Origin: Gallionellaceae bacterium
Lineage (GTDB): Bacteria > Pseudomonadota > Gammaproteobacteria > Burkholderiales > Gallionellaceae
Assembly (NCBI GenBank): GCA_030834965.1
Contig: JAUQWW010000074.1
Coordinates: 1-57,426, forward strand
DNA length: 57,426 nt
Reading direction: 5' to 3'
Shown: positions 6,701-16,900 of the stretch, piece after piece
Layout of the letters: each line of letters begins with the position of its first letter
Numbering within the stretch: position 1 is the stretch's first letter
Translations under genes and position numbers: made by a program
Notes under the pieces: model-generated
The model's database searches: none
Seen by the model: only the letters and a program-made list of their open reading frames with translations
What the model was told of the DNA's origin: nothing

Positions 6701-9077
6701 GCGTGCCGATCTTGTTGCCCTTGATAGTGACGTTGATGGGGCCCGTGTCGAGGTAGATGCCCTCCTGCAGGTTTCCGGAAATGAGATTGCCTTCGTTCGC
6801 GCCGCTGCCGCCGATGATGTTGCCACCGGCCACTTCTTGCGAATAGATGTCGATACCATATTTATTACCCACGGCAGCCGTGCCTGTGGCGTTGGTGCCA
6901 AGATAGTTGTTCTTGATGATATTGCCGTCAGACCACTGGGTGAAGATGCCGGCGTTATCGTTGCCGGAAATGACGTTGCGATCTGCCGCCGCGCTGGTGC
7001 CGATGATGTTTGAACCGGAATGCCAGTAAACGAGAACACCGTAATAGGCATTGCCGCGGTCAAGCGTGCCGGTGGCGTCGGTGCCGATGTAGTTGCCGAC
7101 GATGGTGTTGCTGTCGGCTACGTCGAGCTTGATGCCGTGGAAGGTGAAGCGGTTGATCACCAGGCCGCGCACGGTGGAAGTGCCGCCCGTGATGGTCAGG
7201 CCGGTAACCGGTGTGCCAGCACCTGTTCCGTTGATTTCTATCTCCGGCCCCAGGGAGTTCGTATTGCCCCGGTTGGTTGTCTGCGTGGTTCCGTCAATGA
7301 CCGTCCCTGCGGCGGTGATCGTCGGCAGGGCGCTTGCCGGCGTGATCTCCCACCACGAATCGCCGCCGGAGGACTGATTTGCGGCGGTGGCGATGTTGAA
7401 GCTGATGGTGCTGCCGGGATTGGCATTGGCGTAATTGATGCATTCGCGCAACGAACCCGTACCTGTGTCGGCGGTGGCGGTAACGATGCCGCCCGGGCAA
7501 TAGATCGGCGTGGCCGGCGAGCCGGTGGGCACCACGCCTGTGGCGGAGTAGTTGCCGTTGCTGTCCTTGGCGAAAATCTTGTAGTAATACGCCGTGCCGT
7601 TGGTCAGGCCGGCGTCGGTGCACGACGTGCCGGGGCTGGCTGTCACGCAGGCGACGGTGGCGGTGCCGATGGTGTCGGTTGCAACATAGGTGGTTCCTTC
7701 GACCGGCACATCGGCTACTGCCGAGCCGGCGCGGCGCAGCACCACGACACTGTGAAAATCCGCATCCACCGGATTGGTCCAGGCCAGTGCCACCTGTTCA
7801 CCTCCTGCCGTGGCGGTGGCGGCGGTGACATTGGCGGGCGACAGGTTGTCGATGGTCACCGTGGTGCCGGCCGTGTCGGAGCCGCTCTGGCCTTTGGTGC
7901 CGGACCAGGCGCTGATGCGGGCTGTCACTGCGTAGCTGGAACCGGCCGGTGCAGGCATGTTGGCATGGGTCTTGGGCGTAATGCGGATACGGTACTCAGT
8001 GAGCGTGGTGGTCGCGGTGAGAGTATTGGTCGAGAGCGTGATCACCGGCGCATCGCTGGCGGGGTTGGTGACCGAGCCGTAGATCGTGGTGCCGGCATCG
8101 TTGGTTATTTCCACCTTGCTCAGGCCGGCGTAGGTGCCGGTCGCCAGCGTGACCGTGACATCGGCGATCGTGTCGGTGCCGGTGCTGGTCTGGAACGAGA
8201 ACGCATCAGCCATCGTCGCCGCGCCGCCGGGCGCGAGCGAGGCATTGCCGGGGTCGGTGCCATTGCCGAGTGTCGTAATTGCAGGCCTCAGGCTCATCGC
8301 GGACATCGAATAAAGCGAAGAGGTCGCGGAGCTGATCGTATGGTTCGCTGACGTGCTGCCCGCAGTGCTGTCGCTCAATGCATAACCGCTCGTATACACC
8401 GTGCCATTGTTTAACTGATTGGGCCCGGCAGATTGGGTCCAGTTTGCGGCAGGCGTCGTGATCGTGCGGTAAGTTGCCGCTCCGGTTCGGGACATGTTTA
8501 CAACCTCAACGCCGAGTTCGCCGGTGCCGATGGTCAGCGAGGATGTCAGGGCTACTGATGTTGTGCCGGTGTTGCCCGTTGAGCTTGATACCGGAGAACC
8601 GGACTGGTCAACACCCCCATAGACGGCGGCATAGACATTGTTTGTCGCCGCGGTCAGGTTGAAAGAAAAAACCAGATTCGTGTTTGATGCCGCCTGCAGT
8701 CCGGCCTCATTCAGATAAAAAAGATAGGTGTGGGCCTGTGTTGTGCCGCCGTCTGCCCTCACCTGGGTCATGGCCTGGCCGCCGTATGTGACCGAGGCCG
8801 TCTGCGCCGCCGCAGTGGTTGTTGACGATACAACGGCAACCACCAGCATGCGATTTGAGCCGGCGCCTGCCGTGAACGCAACCGTACCGGGATATGCAGT
8901 ATTGCTATAGATGTTTGACCAGGCGTTGATCGTGGTAATCGCCGCATTTGCGTTTGATCCCGGAACAAGCATGAGAACCAGCGCCGGGAAAAGAATCAGC
9001 GATACGCTGCGCAGCAGCATAAGCAGGGGCCGAACACACGTTTTACAAATCAGCATGCCGTTCAATTTCGATCTCAT
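3768..9077 (-). CDS. giant exported DUF11/beta-helix surface protein (1769 aa)
   Basis: The predicted order is: a signal peptide of about 46 residues (SLILFPALVLMLVPGSNANA); a beta-sandwich-like region to about 265; a module shared with the neighbouring paralogue (from LGNGTDPGNASLAPGGAATM, including an Fn3-like segment that ends SNGNYSATGVVPTGSPATP); a right-handed beta-helix with CSLREAI/NosD-like repeats (GTGSLRECINYANANPGS, GNYIGTDATGTLDRGN, GNVIAGNSRYGIY); a carboxypeptidase-like insert (SISGTVYTDEGV); long Thr/Ser-rich beta repeats; and a C-terminal DUF11 domain (FLKTVAVTSDPVN, IPGAEVLYTMRVTNSGAA). It ends in the strand FDLNFRVRVK. All of this fits a secreted cell-surface or matrix protein; no enzymatic site is visible. 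The start has little Shine-Dalgarno support, so the N-terminus could be slightly shorter. It follows its paralogue after a 198-base gap that holds a palindromic repeat. Confidence 0.85.
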   Translation of the reverse strand: MRSKLNGMLICKTCVRPLLMLLRSVSLILFPALVLMLVPGSNANAAITTINAWSNIYSNTAYPGTVAFTAGAGSNRMLVVAVVSSTTTAAAQTASVTYGGQAMTQVRADGGTTQAHTYLFYLNEAGLQAASNTNLVFSFNLTAATNNVYAAVYGGVDQSGSPVSSSTGNTGTTSVALTSSLTIGTGELGVEVVNMSRTGAATYRTITTPAANWTQSAGPNQLNNGTVYTSGYALSDSTAGSTSANHTISSATSSLYSMSAMSLRPAITTLGNGTDPGNASLAPGGAATMADAFSFQTSTGTDTIADVTVTLATGTYAGLSKVEITNDAGTTIYGSVTNPASDAPVITLSTNTLTATTTLTEYRIRITPKTHANMPAPAGSSYAVTARISAWSGTKGQSGSDTAGTTVTIDNLSPANVTAATATAGGEQVALAWTNPVDADFHSVVVLRRAGSAVADVPVEGTTYVATDTIGTATVACVTASPGTSCTDAGLTNGTAYYYKIFAKDSNGNYSATGVVPTGSPATPIYCPGGIVTATADTGTGSLRECINYANANPGSTISFNIATAANQSSGGDSWWEITPASALPTITAAGTVIDGTTQTTNRGNTNSLGPEIEINGTGAGTPVTGLTITGGTSTVRGLVINRFTFHGIKLDVADSNTIVGNYIGTDATGTLDRGNAYYGVLVYWHSGSNIIGTSAAADRNVISGNDNAGIFTQWSDGNIIKNNYLGTNATGTAAVGNKYGIDIYSQEVAGGNIIGGSGANEGNLISGNLQEGIYLDTGPINVTIKGNKIGTQANGTTALANVQHGIFGSGTGQQIGGTAAGEGNVIAGNSRYGIYFQGDSSFIQGNYIGTDAGATLSLGNGWGGMRLDSTASNNTIGGTAAGAGNVIANNNSAGIAINVNTNAGNSILGNAIYSNSGLAIDLKDDGATANDAGDTDTGPNGLQNFPVLSSALTNGTNSVTVSGTLNSIASTNFRIEFFASTVADASGYGEAQRYLGFASATTDGSNNASFSQNLAKAVAVGEFITATATNLTTNNTSEMALNVTATAMTSISGTVYTDEGVTNIGAGKTVRLVVAGASAGTAVTAAGGTYSIDSSVALPANTPFLVYVDGDAKKGTTVSASTGANLSGINIYTGAANATGDGYVIVRHDNAGTMTSALMSTALGAYSDTDIQYTVPAGVLTVSSYNTLYVPATHTFAPGANTSLDGVKILGTFSGGSYTHTITGTWTATAGTFTAGTSTISMFVKTSNHYFYPGASSYYNVVFDSHEFFFYLGGSFTASGDVTLKTTGAGTGTLSMSSYNITANNFLWQSSYVIAGTGVVSVTGNWSKTGGGYFGGALNIAFTGSGNSTFTPGSGSHGSVTVNKSTQTATVSLATNNLVMAGSKALTITSGIFDISGLNLNIGAGSTFSNDGTLRLQGGETLTNFSNDTDSGTVAYNGGGAYASLLAGNTYYHLTFDGAGSWIHTALLTVNGNLTITTGTLNSAGQSVALAGNWSNAGTYTSGANTVTLNGTNQSITGNTTFNNLTKSVATARTLTFAANSTTTVNGTATLNGASGQLLSLVSSSPGTRWNFTLGAASTKAISYVSVTDSDASGSDAAKIPVLPTNSSDGGHNISWFGAPLLTFLKTVAVTSDPVNSAINPKNIPGAEVLYTMRVTNSGAATVDNNTLIITDPIPANTEVFTGNLSGGAPFVYTDGTPTSALSCTFTALNNFADCMDFSNDSGVSWTYVPNGSFDPAVTNIRFSLSGAMSATGGGNPYFDLNFRVRVK

Positions 9078-9185
9078 TTGGCGTCATAACCCGCGCGATT
9101 GACGAGTCTGCCGAGGTGTGACAATAGGTATTGCAATTGCGCTTTGATCCTCATCATTCCAAAAAGCACATCAGCACAAAACTGC

Positions 9186-9211
9186 GTCATTCCCACGCAG
9201 GCGGGAATGAC
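9186..9211. repeat. CATTCCCGC-family hairpin
   Basis: GTCATTCCC (9186-9194) and GGGAATGAC (9203-9211) form a perfect 9-bp stem around an 8-base loop. It lies in the 198-base gap between the two giant surface genes, so it may shape the shared transcript. Confidence 0.75.
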
Positions 9212-9275
9212 GTGATGCCATAGCAAGAACGGTGCAATCTGCGTGAATGACGAATTTTGGATACCCAAAAATTTA

Positions 9276-12200
9276 TCATTTCACCCGCACCCTGAATTTC
9301 AGGTCGAAATAAGTGTTTCCGCTGCCCGTATTGGGGCTCATGGCCCCGCTGAGACTGAAGCGGATATTGGTCACGGCGGGATCGAAGCTGCCGTTCGGCA
9401 CATAGGTCCAGCTCACTCCGCTGTCATTCGAGAAATCCATGCAATCTGCCAGGTTGCCGAGTGCAACAAATGCGCAGCTCAGAGCGCTCGACGGGGTGCC
9501 ATCCACAAAAATCAAGGGCGCGCCGCCGCTGAGATCGCCGGTGAACACTTCGGTATTCGCCGGAATCGGATCGGTGATGACCAGCGTGTTGTTATCCACT
9601 GCGCTCGCGCCCGAGTTGGTCACGCGCATGGTGTAGAGGACCTCTGCGCCGGGGATGTATTTCGGGCCGGTCGCGCCGTTGACCGGGTCGGAAGTGACCG
9701 CCACGGTTTTGAGGAAAAGCAGCGAGGGTGGACTAAACCAGGACACGTTATGGCCGCCGCTGGTGGAGTATGTCGGATTGACGGGTATCTTCGCGGCAGC
9801 CGAGCCGGAAGCATCGGAGTCCGTGACGCTCACATAGGAAATCGCCTTGGTTGAAGCGGCGCCCAAAGTGAAATTCCAGTACGTCGTCGGCACAGTTGAT
9901 TGCAGGCTCAGCAGCTCGCCAGAAGCGCCCTGCAACGTGGCGGTGCCATTGACAGTCGTGGTGGAGCCGGCCGTGAAGTACAGGGTGTCTGCTGCCGCAA
10001 CTGTCTTGTTCAGATTGTTGAATGTGGTCGAGCCGATAATGCCCTGATTGGTGCCGTTAAGGGTTACCGTACCGCCGGATGCCGTGAATGTGCCACTGTT
10101 GTTGAAGTTGCCGGAAACAGTGGTCGTGCCGCTGGTGGCGGTAAAGGTGCCGCTGATGTCCAGATTCCCATTGACCGCAATGCTGCCGCTGCCGCCGGTA
10201 AAAGTGCCGATGGTGTTCATGGTTGGAGTCGTCACATCTCCGCCGGGGGCGAAGGTCTTGCCGGCGGGGATGTGCAGCTCCGTTGCCGAACCGCTCACCG
10301 TCAGCGCACCGCCGGAGACCGAGTAGAGAATGTCGGCATCGACATAAGCTCCCTTGGCGGTGCTCATGTTGGCGTTGGTCAGCGAGCCGGCGTTGTCGTG
10401 GCGGGTGACGACGTGATCTGAGTAGATGTTAAACCCGGCGATGCTCACGCTGCCGGCGATACTGACCGTTGCCCCCAGGTGGGCGGCGTCGCCGTCGACG
10501 TACGCCAGGATGGCATCGCCGGCCGCCACGCTGGCCCAGATGGTATAGGCACCGGAGCCATCAGTAACGACGGTGCCGGCACTGGCCCCATTCACCAGCA
10601 GTCGTATGGTGCTGCCCGCGCCGATAGCGGTTGTTTCATCATTCTCGTAGACCGTGCCCGATATCGACATGGTAGCCAGCGGCGCGTTGGCGACAACGTC
10701 CGTGGTTGCCGCATTGCCATAGTAGTCCTTGATGAAGCCGGCAGTCACATCCAGGGTGTCCGCGCCGCCCGTCATGCTGTAGTCTGCCGTCGCCTCGATG
10801 GCAGTCCCTTTTGCGCCGCTGAATTGCAGGGTAAGGGTGGTGTCGTCGGTGACGGTCAGGCTGGTCACGTCACCCACCACGAAGCTGATGTTGGCGGTGA
10901 CGGCATTGTCGCCATTGATGTCCCACACGAACTTCGTCCAGTCCACATACGACTTGATGTCCGTGGTTGCGGCAGCAATCGTCAGGAAATTCGTGCCGGT
11001 GATGGTCATCTTGTCGCTGGCAGCTTCGTAGATGGCGCTGACGATCGTCGACGTCGGCGACAGGTCATCCACGCGGAAGTTATCAGAGGTGGCGGGGAGG
11101 GTGCTGTCGATGCCGCTGCTGTCGGTCAAGGTAAAGCGTACGCGGATGTCGGATTGATCCGTGCCGTCGATTCCGGTGACGTTGGCGTGCTTGGTGTTGA
11201 AGGTAAAGCTGTGGGCCGAAGCGGCGCCGAAGGTCGTGGCCGTGGTCCAGCTCGAACCGTTGTTGTTCCAGTTGGCCGAGAGCGCAGCAGAAGCATCGCC
11301 GTTGGTGGGCGCATTCCAGGTAGAGCCGCCGTCGATGCTGTACTGGAAGGTCTTCAGCGTCACGTTCTGCGCCTGGCCGTCGCGCCCCTTCCAGGTGATG
11401 GTCATCAGCCCGGTGCCATCGGTGGCCTGCGTGACCTGCGCAGCGGGAATCACATTGTCGGCGGTGTAGCCGCCCACCGGGCGCTCCAGCGTCGTGGCGC
11501 TGGGTGAATTGGAAACAGCCGACCAGTTTGGCACCTCGTCCCCGCTCTTGATCGCGAAATAATAGGTGGTGTTGGGCGTGAGGCCGGTGACCGTATAGTT
11601 CTCGGTGGCCGTGCCTGCGACTGACGGCGCCGGCTCTCCGCTCACCTTGGTGGCGCTGGCCCAGTTGCCGGCATTGATGGCCGAGGTGGAGTAGCGGATA
11701 TCGTAAGTGGTCGCGGTCCCGGTGCTGGCGTCGTCACCCGGCGCGGTCCAGGTGAGTTTTACCGAGGTATCGGTAATGTTGCTGGTGGCCAGCGTGCTTA
11801 CTGCGTCGGGCGCAGTGACATCGCCGGGGGTGTAGACCACGTCCACATAAAGCTCGGTAATCCGCATATCGTCGGCGTTGGTGTGATCGGCGACGCCGAT
11901 CACAGCGTTGACCTGCGTCCACGTCCAGGCCGATCCGGTGTTCGGGTTGGTGGCATAGGTGCTGCCGGAGTATGCGGTATAGGTCGCGTTGGCGGGAGAG
12001 TGGCCGGCGTCCAGGTAGTTGGTCGCATTGGTTCTGAGGCCAAGGGTAAAGGTCGCCGGGCACGCGCCCCAGCCCCCGTCGCTGCAATTGGCCACCGCTT
12101 TCACCTGGACGGAGGTGATCGTTCCGGTCAAGGCGGTATCGTCGATGTCCAGGTAGAAGTCATTGGTGGCGGCAAGCGAGCTGCCATAGGAGGTACTGCC

Positions 12201-13934
12201 GTCGTTGGTGTCGAGATTGGTCGCGGCACCGCTGGAGTACGTGACGCCGTCAAGCGCATTGGCGCCGGAGGGGTGCAATGTCACTGTCGTGCCGTTATAG
12301 GTTGTCGTGCCGACAGCGTTATTCGACAGCCCGCTCGTGTTCGGCACCGAATCGGATGTCTTCATCGCGAAGTAGTACATCGTGCCAGCACTCAGCCCGG
12401 CGATGTTCAGCGACTGAGTGGTGCCGGCCACCAGCGGCGCCGGCTCGCCCGCGGCCGCGGTGGCGCTGGCCCAGTTGCCCGCGGTGATCGGCGAGGTGGA
12501 ATAGCGGATGTCATAGGTGGTGGCGGTGCCGCTGTTGCCGTCGTCGCCGGGAGAGGTCCAGCTTACCGTGAGGGAGGAGGTCGTCCATGCCGTGACATCC
12601 AGGTCGATGGTGTCCGCCGGCGGTATTGCGTCGCCGGAAAGGGTCACGGCGCTGGGCGAATTGGAAACAGTCGACCAGTTGACAACTTCGTCGCCCGTCT
12701 TGATGGCGAAGTAGTAGGTGGTCAAAGGGCTCAGGCCCGTTACCGTATATGATTGTGCCGTACCTGCAACCAGCGGGGTAGGCTCGCCGCTGACCGTGGT
12801 GGCGGCGGCAAAGTTGCCCGCATCGATGGCCGCGGTGGAGTAGCGGATGTCGTAGGTGGCGGCGGTTCCGCTGCTGGCGTCGTCACCGGGCGAGGTCCAG
12901 TTGAGCTGAACAGAAGTGTCGCTGATGGTGCCGGTGGAGAGGGTGACTGCATCCGGGGCGGTGGCATCCAGGACAGGGGTGACCGGCGAGCCGGTGGGGA
13001 CCACGCCGGTCGCGGAATAATTGATGCGGCTGTCCTTGGTGAATATCTTGTAGTAATACGCCGTGCCGTTTACCAGGCCGGTGTCGGCGCAGCTTGCCGT
13101 GGGAGCTGCCACCACGCAGGCGACCGTGCTCGAACCGATGGTGTTGCCCACCACGTAGGTACTGCCTTCCACCGGCGTGTCGCCCACCGCACCGCCGGTC
13201 TTTCTGAGAACAATGATGCTGTGCAAATCGCCGTCAGCCGGGTTGGTCCAGGCCAGGTCCACCCTGGAGCTTCCTCCCGTGGCGGTGGCGGCCGTCACGT
13301 TGCCGGGCGAGAGGTTGTCGACGGTCACCGTCGTGCCGGCAGTATCGGTGCCGGAAACGGAACAGCTTGAGCAGCCCACGGCGCTGATCTTGGCTGTCAC
13401 CGCATAGCTCGAACCGGCCGGTGCCGGCATGTTGGCGTGGCTCTTGGGGGTGATGCGTATCTTGTAGGTGACCGTACTCGTGGTGGCGGTCAGGGTGTTT
13501 GTGCTCAGCGTGACCACGGGAGTGGCGCTGGCAGGATTGGCGACCGATCCATAAACCGTGGTGCCGGCGCTGTTGGTGATCTCTACCAGACTCAGGCCGG
13601 CGTTGGTGCCGGCCGCCAGCGTCACGGTAACGCTGGTGATGGTGGTTCCGCCCCAGGCATCGCTCAACAAGGTGAAGGCGTCGGCCATGGTGGCGGCGCC
13701 GCCCGGCGCCAGCGTGGTGGCGCCCGGGTCGGTGCCGTTGCCCAGCGTGATGTTGTCGCTGCCCCAGCCATAGGCCTTGCCGCTCAGCACCATCAACAGG
13801 AGCATGGCAATAAAGGCAAAGGAGGTCAGGCTGCGCTTCTTGTGCATACCGTTATTTCCAGAATCGCTCTTTGCAGTATCTTCAATGCCGCGTTCAGCGG
13901 CATGGGGCGAAAGAGAGTGTGGCATGGTTTTCAT
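9276..13934 (-). CDS. giant exported DUF11 surface protein with Fn3 repeats (1552 aa)
   Basis: This is a paralogue of the 1769-aa protein downstream. Both have the same N-terminal module (LGNGTDPGATTLAPGGAATM) and nearly the same C-terminal DUF11 domain (FLKTVAVTSDPVN, EVLYTMRVTNSGAS, ending FDLKFRVRVK). Here the middle holds repeated fibronectin type III units instead of a beta-helix: VQLNWTSPGDDASSGTAATY, LTVSWTSPGDDGNSGTATTY and VKLTWTAPGDDASTGTATTY each begin one unit, with TYYFAIKTGDEV or a variant closing it. A carboxypeptidase-like segment (MSISGTVYENDETTAIGAGS) follows. The gene starts 3 bases after the stop of the barrel gene, so the two are likely translated together. The first ATG has AAGAG before it; an internal ATG at 13847 would place the signal peptide (SLTSFAFIAMLLLMVLSGKA) at the very N-terminus and may be the real start. 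Confidence 0.85.
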   Translation of the reverse strand: MKTMPHSLSPHAAERGIEDTAKSDSGNNGMHKKRSLTSFAFIAMLLLMVLSGKAYGWGSDNITLGNGTDPGATTLAPGGAATMADAFTLLSDAWGGTTITSVTVTLAAGTNAGLSLVEITNSAGTTVYGSVANPASATPVVTLSTNTLTATTSTVTYKIRITPKSHANMPAPAGSSYAVTAKISAVGCSSCSVSGTDTAGTTVTVDNLSPGNVTAATATGGSSRVDLAWTNPADGDLHSIIVLRKTGGAVGDTPVEGSTYVVGNTIGSSTVACVVAAPTASCADTGLVNGTAYYYKIFTKDSRINYSATGVVPTGSPVTPVLDATAPDAVTLSTGTISDTSVQLNWTSPGDDASSGTAATYDIRYSTAAIDAGNFAAATTVSGEPTPLVAGTAQSYTVTGLSPLTTYYFAIKTGDEVVNWSTVSNSPSAVTLSGDAIPPADTIDLDVTAWTTSSLTVSWTSPGDDGNSGTATTYDIRYSTSPITAGNWASATAAAGEPAPLVAGTTQSLNIAGLSAGTMYYFAMKTSDSVPNTSGLSNNAVGTTTYNGTTVTLHPSGANALDGVTYSSGAATNLDTNDGSTSYGSSLAATNDFYLDIDDTALTGTITSVQVKAVANCSDGGWGACPATFTLGLRTNATNYLDAGHSPANATYTAYSGSTYATNPNTGSAWTWTQVNAVIGVADHTNADDMRITELYVDVVYTPGDVTAPDAVSTLATSNITDTSVKLTWTAPGDDASTGTATTYDIRYSTSAINAGNWASATKVSGEPAPSVAGTATENYTVTGLTPNTTYYFAIKSGDEVPNWSAVSNSPSATTLERPVGGYTADNVIPAAQVTQATDGTGLMTITWKGRDGQAQNVTLKTFQYSIDGGSTWNAPTNGDASAALSANWNNNGSSWTTATTFGAASAHSFTFNTKHANVTGIDGTDQSDIRVRFTLTDSSGIDSTLPATSDNFRVDDLSPTSTIVSAIYEAASDKMTITGTNFLTIAAATTDIKSYVDWTKFVWDINGDNAVTANISFVVGDVTSLTVTDDTTLTLQFSGAKGTAIEATADYSMTGGADTLDVTAGFIKDYYGNAATTDVVANAPLATMSISGTVYENDETTAIGAGSTIRLLVNGASAGTVVTDGSGAYTIWASVAAGDAILAYVDGDAAHLGATVSIAGSVSIAGFNIYSDHVVTRHDNAGSLTNANMSTAKGAYVDADILYSVSGGALTVSGSATELHIPAGKTFAPGGDVTTPTMNTIGTFTGGSGSIAVNGNLDISGTFTATSGTTTVSGNFNNSGTFTASGGTVTLNGTNQGIIGSTTFNNLNKTVAAADTLYFTAGSTTTVNGTATLQGASGELLSLQSTVPTTYWNFTLGAASTKAISYVSVTDSDASGSAAAKIPVNPTYSTSGGHNVSWFSPPSLLFLKTVAVTSDPVNGATGPKYIPGAEVLYTMRVTNSGASAVDNNTLVITDPIPANTEVFTGDLSGGAPLIFVDGTPSSALSCAFVALGNLADCMDFSNDSGVSWTYVPNGSFDPAVTNIRFSLSGAMSPNTGSGNTYFDLKFRVRVK

Positions 13935-13937
13935 CTC

Positions 13938-16900
13938 TTATGGCTTGCGGGCAAACAGCCCGCCTTTCTTGTCGTTGAGTTTGAGCGAGTCCTGGTCGAT
14001 CTTCATGCGCACGGTGATGAATGCGCCGCGGGCACGGTAGGCGGCGGCAGTGAAGTCGCGGTCGCTCAGGCCGCGCACGTTATAGCCGACTGACAGCCAC
14101 ATGTTGTCCATCAGGTTGTAGCCTATGGATGCGCCCAGGCCGTAGTCGCGCACGCCGGAATTCAGCGAGCGCATGACTGAACCGAATACGCCAATGTCCC
14201 AGTCCTGCGTCAGGTCGTGGCGGATTTCCGCACCGATCAAATCGGTGTAACCCTTGTAATCTGTGCCGTCTATCGTATCCAGCACATATTTCGCGCCGTA
14301 TTGCAGCGCGATCTGGGTGTGGCGGTTGGGCATGTAGTTGGCATTCAGGTTGTTCACCAGTTTTCTGGCATTGGTGGACAAGCCGTTGGCCTGTATGAAC
14401 TGGGTGATGTAATCGGCGCGGTCGAACCAGACCCACTTGCTGTCGTTGGGGCGATGTGCATAAGATACGCGCAGATCGCTGCTGTTGTTGGTGGTGCCCA
14501 CACTGCTGGCGTTGCGCAGGGTGAAGCCAGCCGCCAGCGTGCGGCCCTCATCCAGTATGCGCTGCATGCCGATTTGCAGGTTCTTCTGCTGGCCGGTATC
14601 GCCGGTGCGCAGCTCGATGCGCCCGTTGCCGCTCCACAGTGCGTTGCGGTAAGACGCGCCGACCGCAGCGGCGGTGTAGTCGCCGGTGGCCGAAACAGAG
14701 GGCAGCGGCGTGTTGATGTTCAGCGATATGGCGGAGTTGTGCAGGGTCTGGCTGCGGTCAAGGCTGAAGTCGGCCAGCCATTGTTCGGTGATTTGCCAGC
14801 GTTGAATCATGCCGAGGTTGGCATACATGCGCTCTGCGTCGTTGCTGGTGCTGTTGCCCATCGATGCGGAGACTTCGCCGCCGCTCCAGGGCCGGGTGCG
14901 CAAGCCGGCGCGGGTGGTGTTGGCAGCGAATTTTTCACCACGCGCGAATTCCTGTTCGGCGAATGCCCTGGTTTGTTCCGTTACCTGGTAATCCGCGCCC
15001 AGGGTTACGCGATCCGGCGCGTTCACGCTGCCCGCCGAGCCGTCGCTGACTTCGGCCGCGCCGCGCAGGGAAAGCTTTTTGTCCGGCATGGTGTAGGCCG
15101 CGCCGCCGATCAGCTGGTTGCTTTGCGTGTTGCCTGCGGCGCTCTTGTCCTGAGCAGTGCGTGCGCCGTAATAGGCATTCACGTTTTCGCCGACGCGTTG
15201 ATCGACCCGGCCTTCGATCGTGGTGTGCTGCGCGCCGGTGCCCAGCGTTTCCTGCTTGTAGGCCTGCCCTTTCAATTGCATGGTGTCGCTCAGTTTCACG
15301 CGGCCATCCACGCCAACCTTGCGCGTGCCGGTTTCTGAACCGGCCTGCTGGCCCATGCCGAATCCGCCGCCCTGTTCGCGCGCGTAAGCCTTGGCATCCC
15401 ACTTCTCTTCGTGGTGTTGCACCTCGCCCAGCCATGCGCTGCCGCTGGAGCTGACGCCGGCGACCTCGCGCTGGGTGGAGGCGACTTCGGCACGGACTTT
15501 GGTCTTGTCGTCGGGCTGGTAGGTTACGTCCATGCCGCGCAGGTCGCCGGTTGCACCCACCGTGCCTTCGTGCACGCCTGTCGCACCGATTTCAAGCTGC
15601 TTAACAGGCTTGAAGCTGCCGCGCCCGCCGTAGCTGGCCTTCTTGTCGGCAGGGTCGGCTGACTCATATTCGGCGACGATGTAGGTTGGATTGAAGTTGC
15701 CATCGCGCACGGCAATCGGCTCCCGGAAAGTCAGCGTCCCCTTGTCGTAGTCGATGTTGTAATCCAGATAGCGCGTCAGGGTGCGTGTGGTGACGATGAT
15801 TTGCGACTGGAAGCGGTCGCGGGTCTCGATGCGTATCTTGTCGGAGTTGATCACCAGGTTGCCGCGTGACAGCGTGTACACGCCGGAAGTGCCGTTGCCG
15901 GGGAGTTCATCCTTGACGTAGGCCTGCGCGGTGATCGTAGCGAAGGCGTTGTAGCCAACTTTTTCGCCCTTGTATTCGCTCTTCACGCCGTTCAGGCTGC
16001 GGCTGTAGCGCGACAGTTCGGTGACGGTCAGGCTGGTGTCATAGTCGCCGAACATCGCGTAGAACTGCCTGCGTTCCAGTTTCACATACAGGCGGCTGGC
16101 GGACGCCGCGTCAAAACGGGACTGGGAGGCATCCGCGTACAGCGTGTAGTACTGCGTCGGGTCAACTGCCTGCCTGAGCTGCTTGTTGCCGGTCTGTTTG
16201 GAGGTGTCGTAGGCGGCGGTGAGCAGGAATTCGCCCTTAATGCTGCCCTTGGCGTAGAACGCCAGCTTGTTGCCATCGAACAATTGTTTTTCGGCATCGG
16301 CTGCCTCCAGCGCCTGCATGTTGCCGGACAGGGTTTTATGCCCCGTCGTGCCTTCGGCGAAGCCGACCAGTATCCAGTCACGCTGGCCGGCTTCCAGCCA
16401 GGCGCGCACTTCCTGCGTGCGCTTGTCGTTGAACTGGAAGTTGAGGACGGCTTCACCGGACTGTGTGGTCGGTTCCAGTTCGATCAGCGCCAGGCCGTCG
16501 CCCTTCACTTCAAAGCGCGGCTTGCCGCCGACGCGCCCGGCCAGCGGGTCGCGTTCCAGCCCTTCGCGGCGATCCCAGGAGCGATACGGATCGTTGAGCA
16601 GGAATTCGCCGTTGATGCCGCGGCGCACCGGGTAACCATCCTTGTCAACGAAGCGCACGGCGATCACCGGGCGGGTCTTGCCGTCGGCAATGAGGCGCGA
16701 ATGTTTTGCATCCAGCACGACCCTGTCGATGTTCGTGGTGTAGCGGATGGTGCGTTGCTCTTCTTTCACTACCTTGCCGCTCGCATCGAGCACACGCATG
16801 GCCAGCTGGTTTGCACCGTCCTTGAGGTCTATGCCGCGCCAGGTTGACAGTGCAAGCGTGCGGCTGCTGTTCGCCACCGCACCATCATAGTGAAATGCGC

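Noticed and set aside
7020-8351. A 443-codon plus-strand frame opposite the giant surface gene
   Set aside because: Gly/Ala/Val/Arg-rich antisense of Thr/Ala/Gly repeats; no start signal and no domain.
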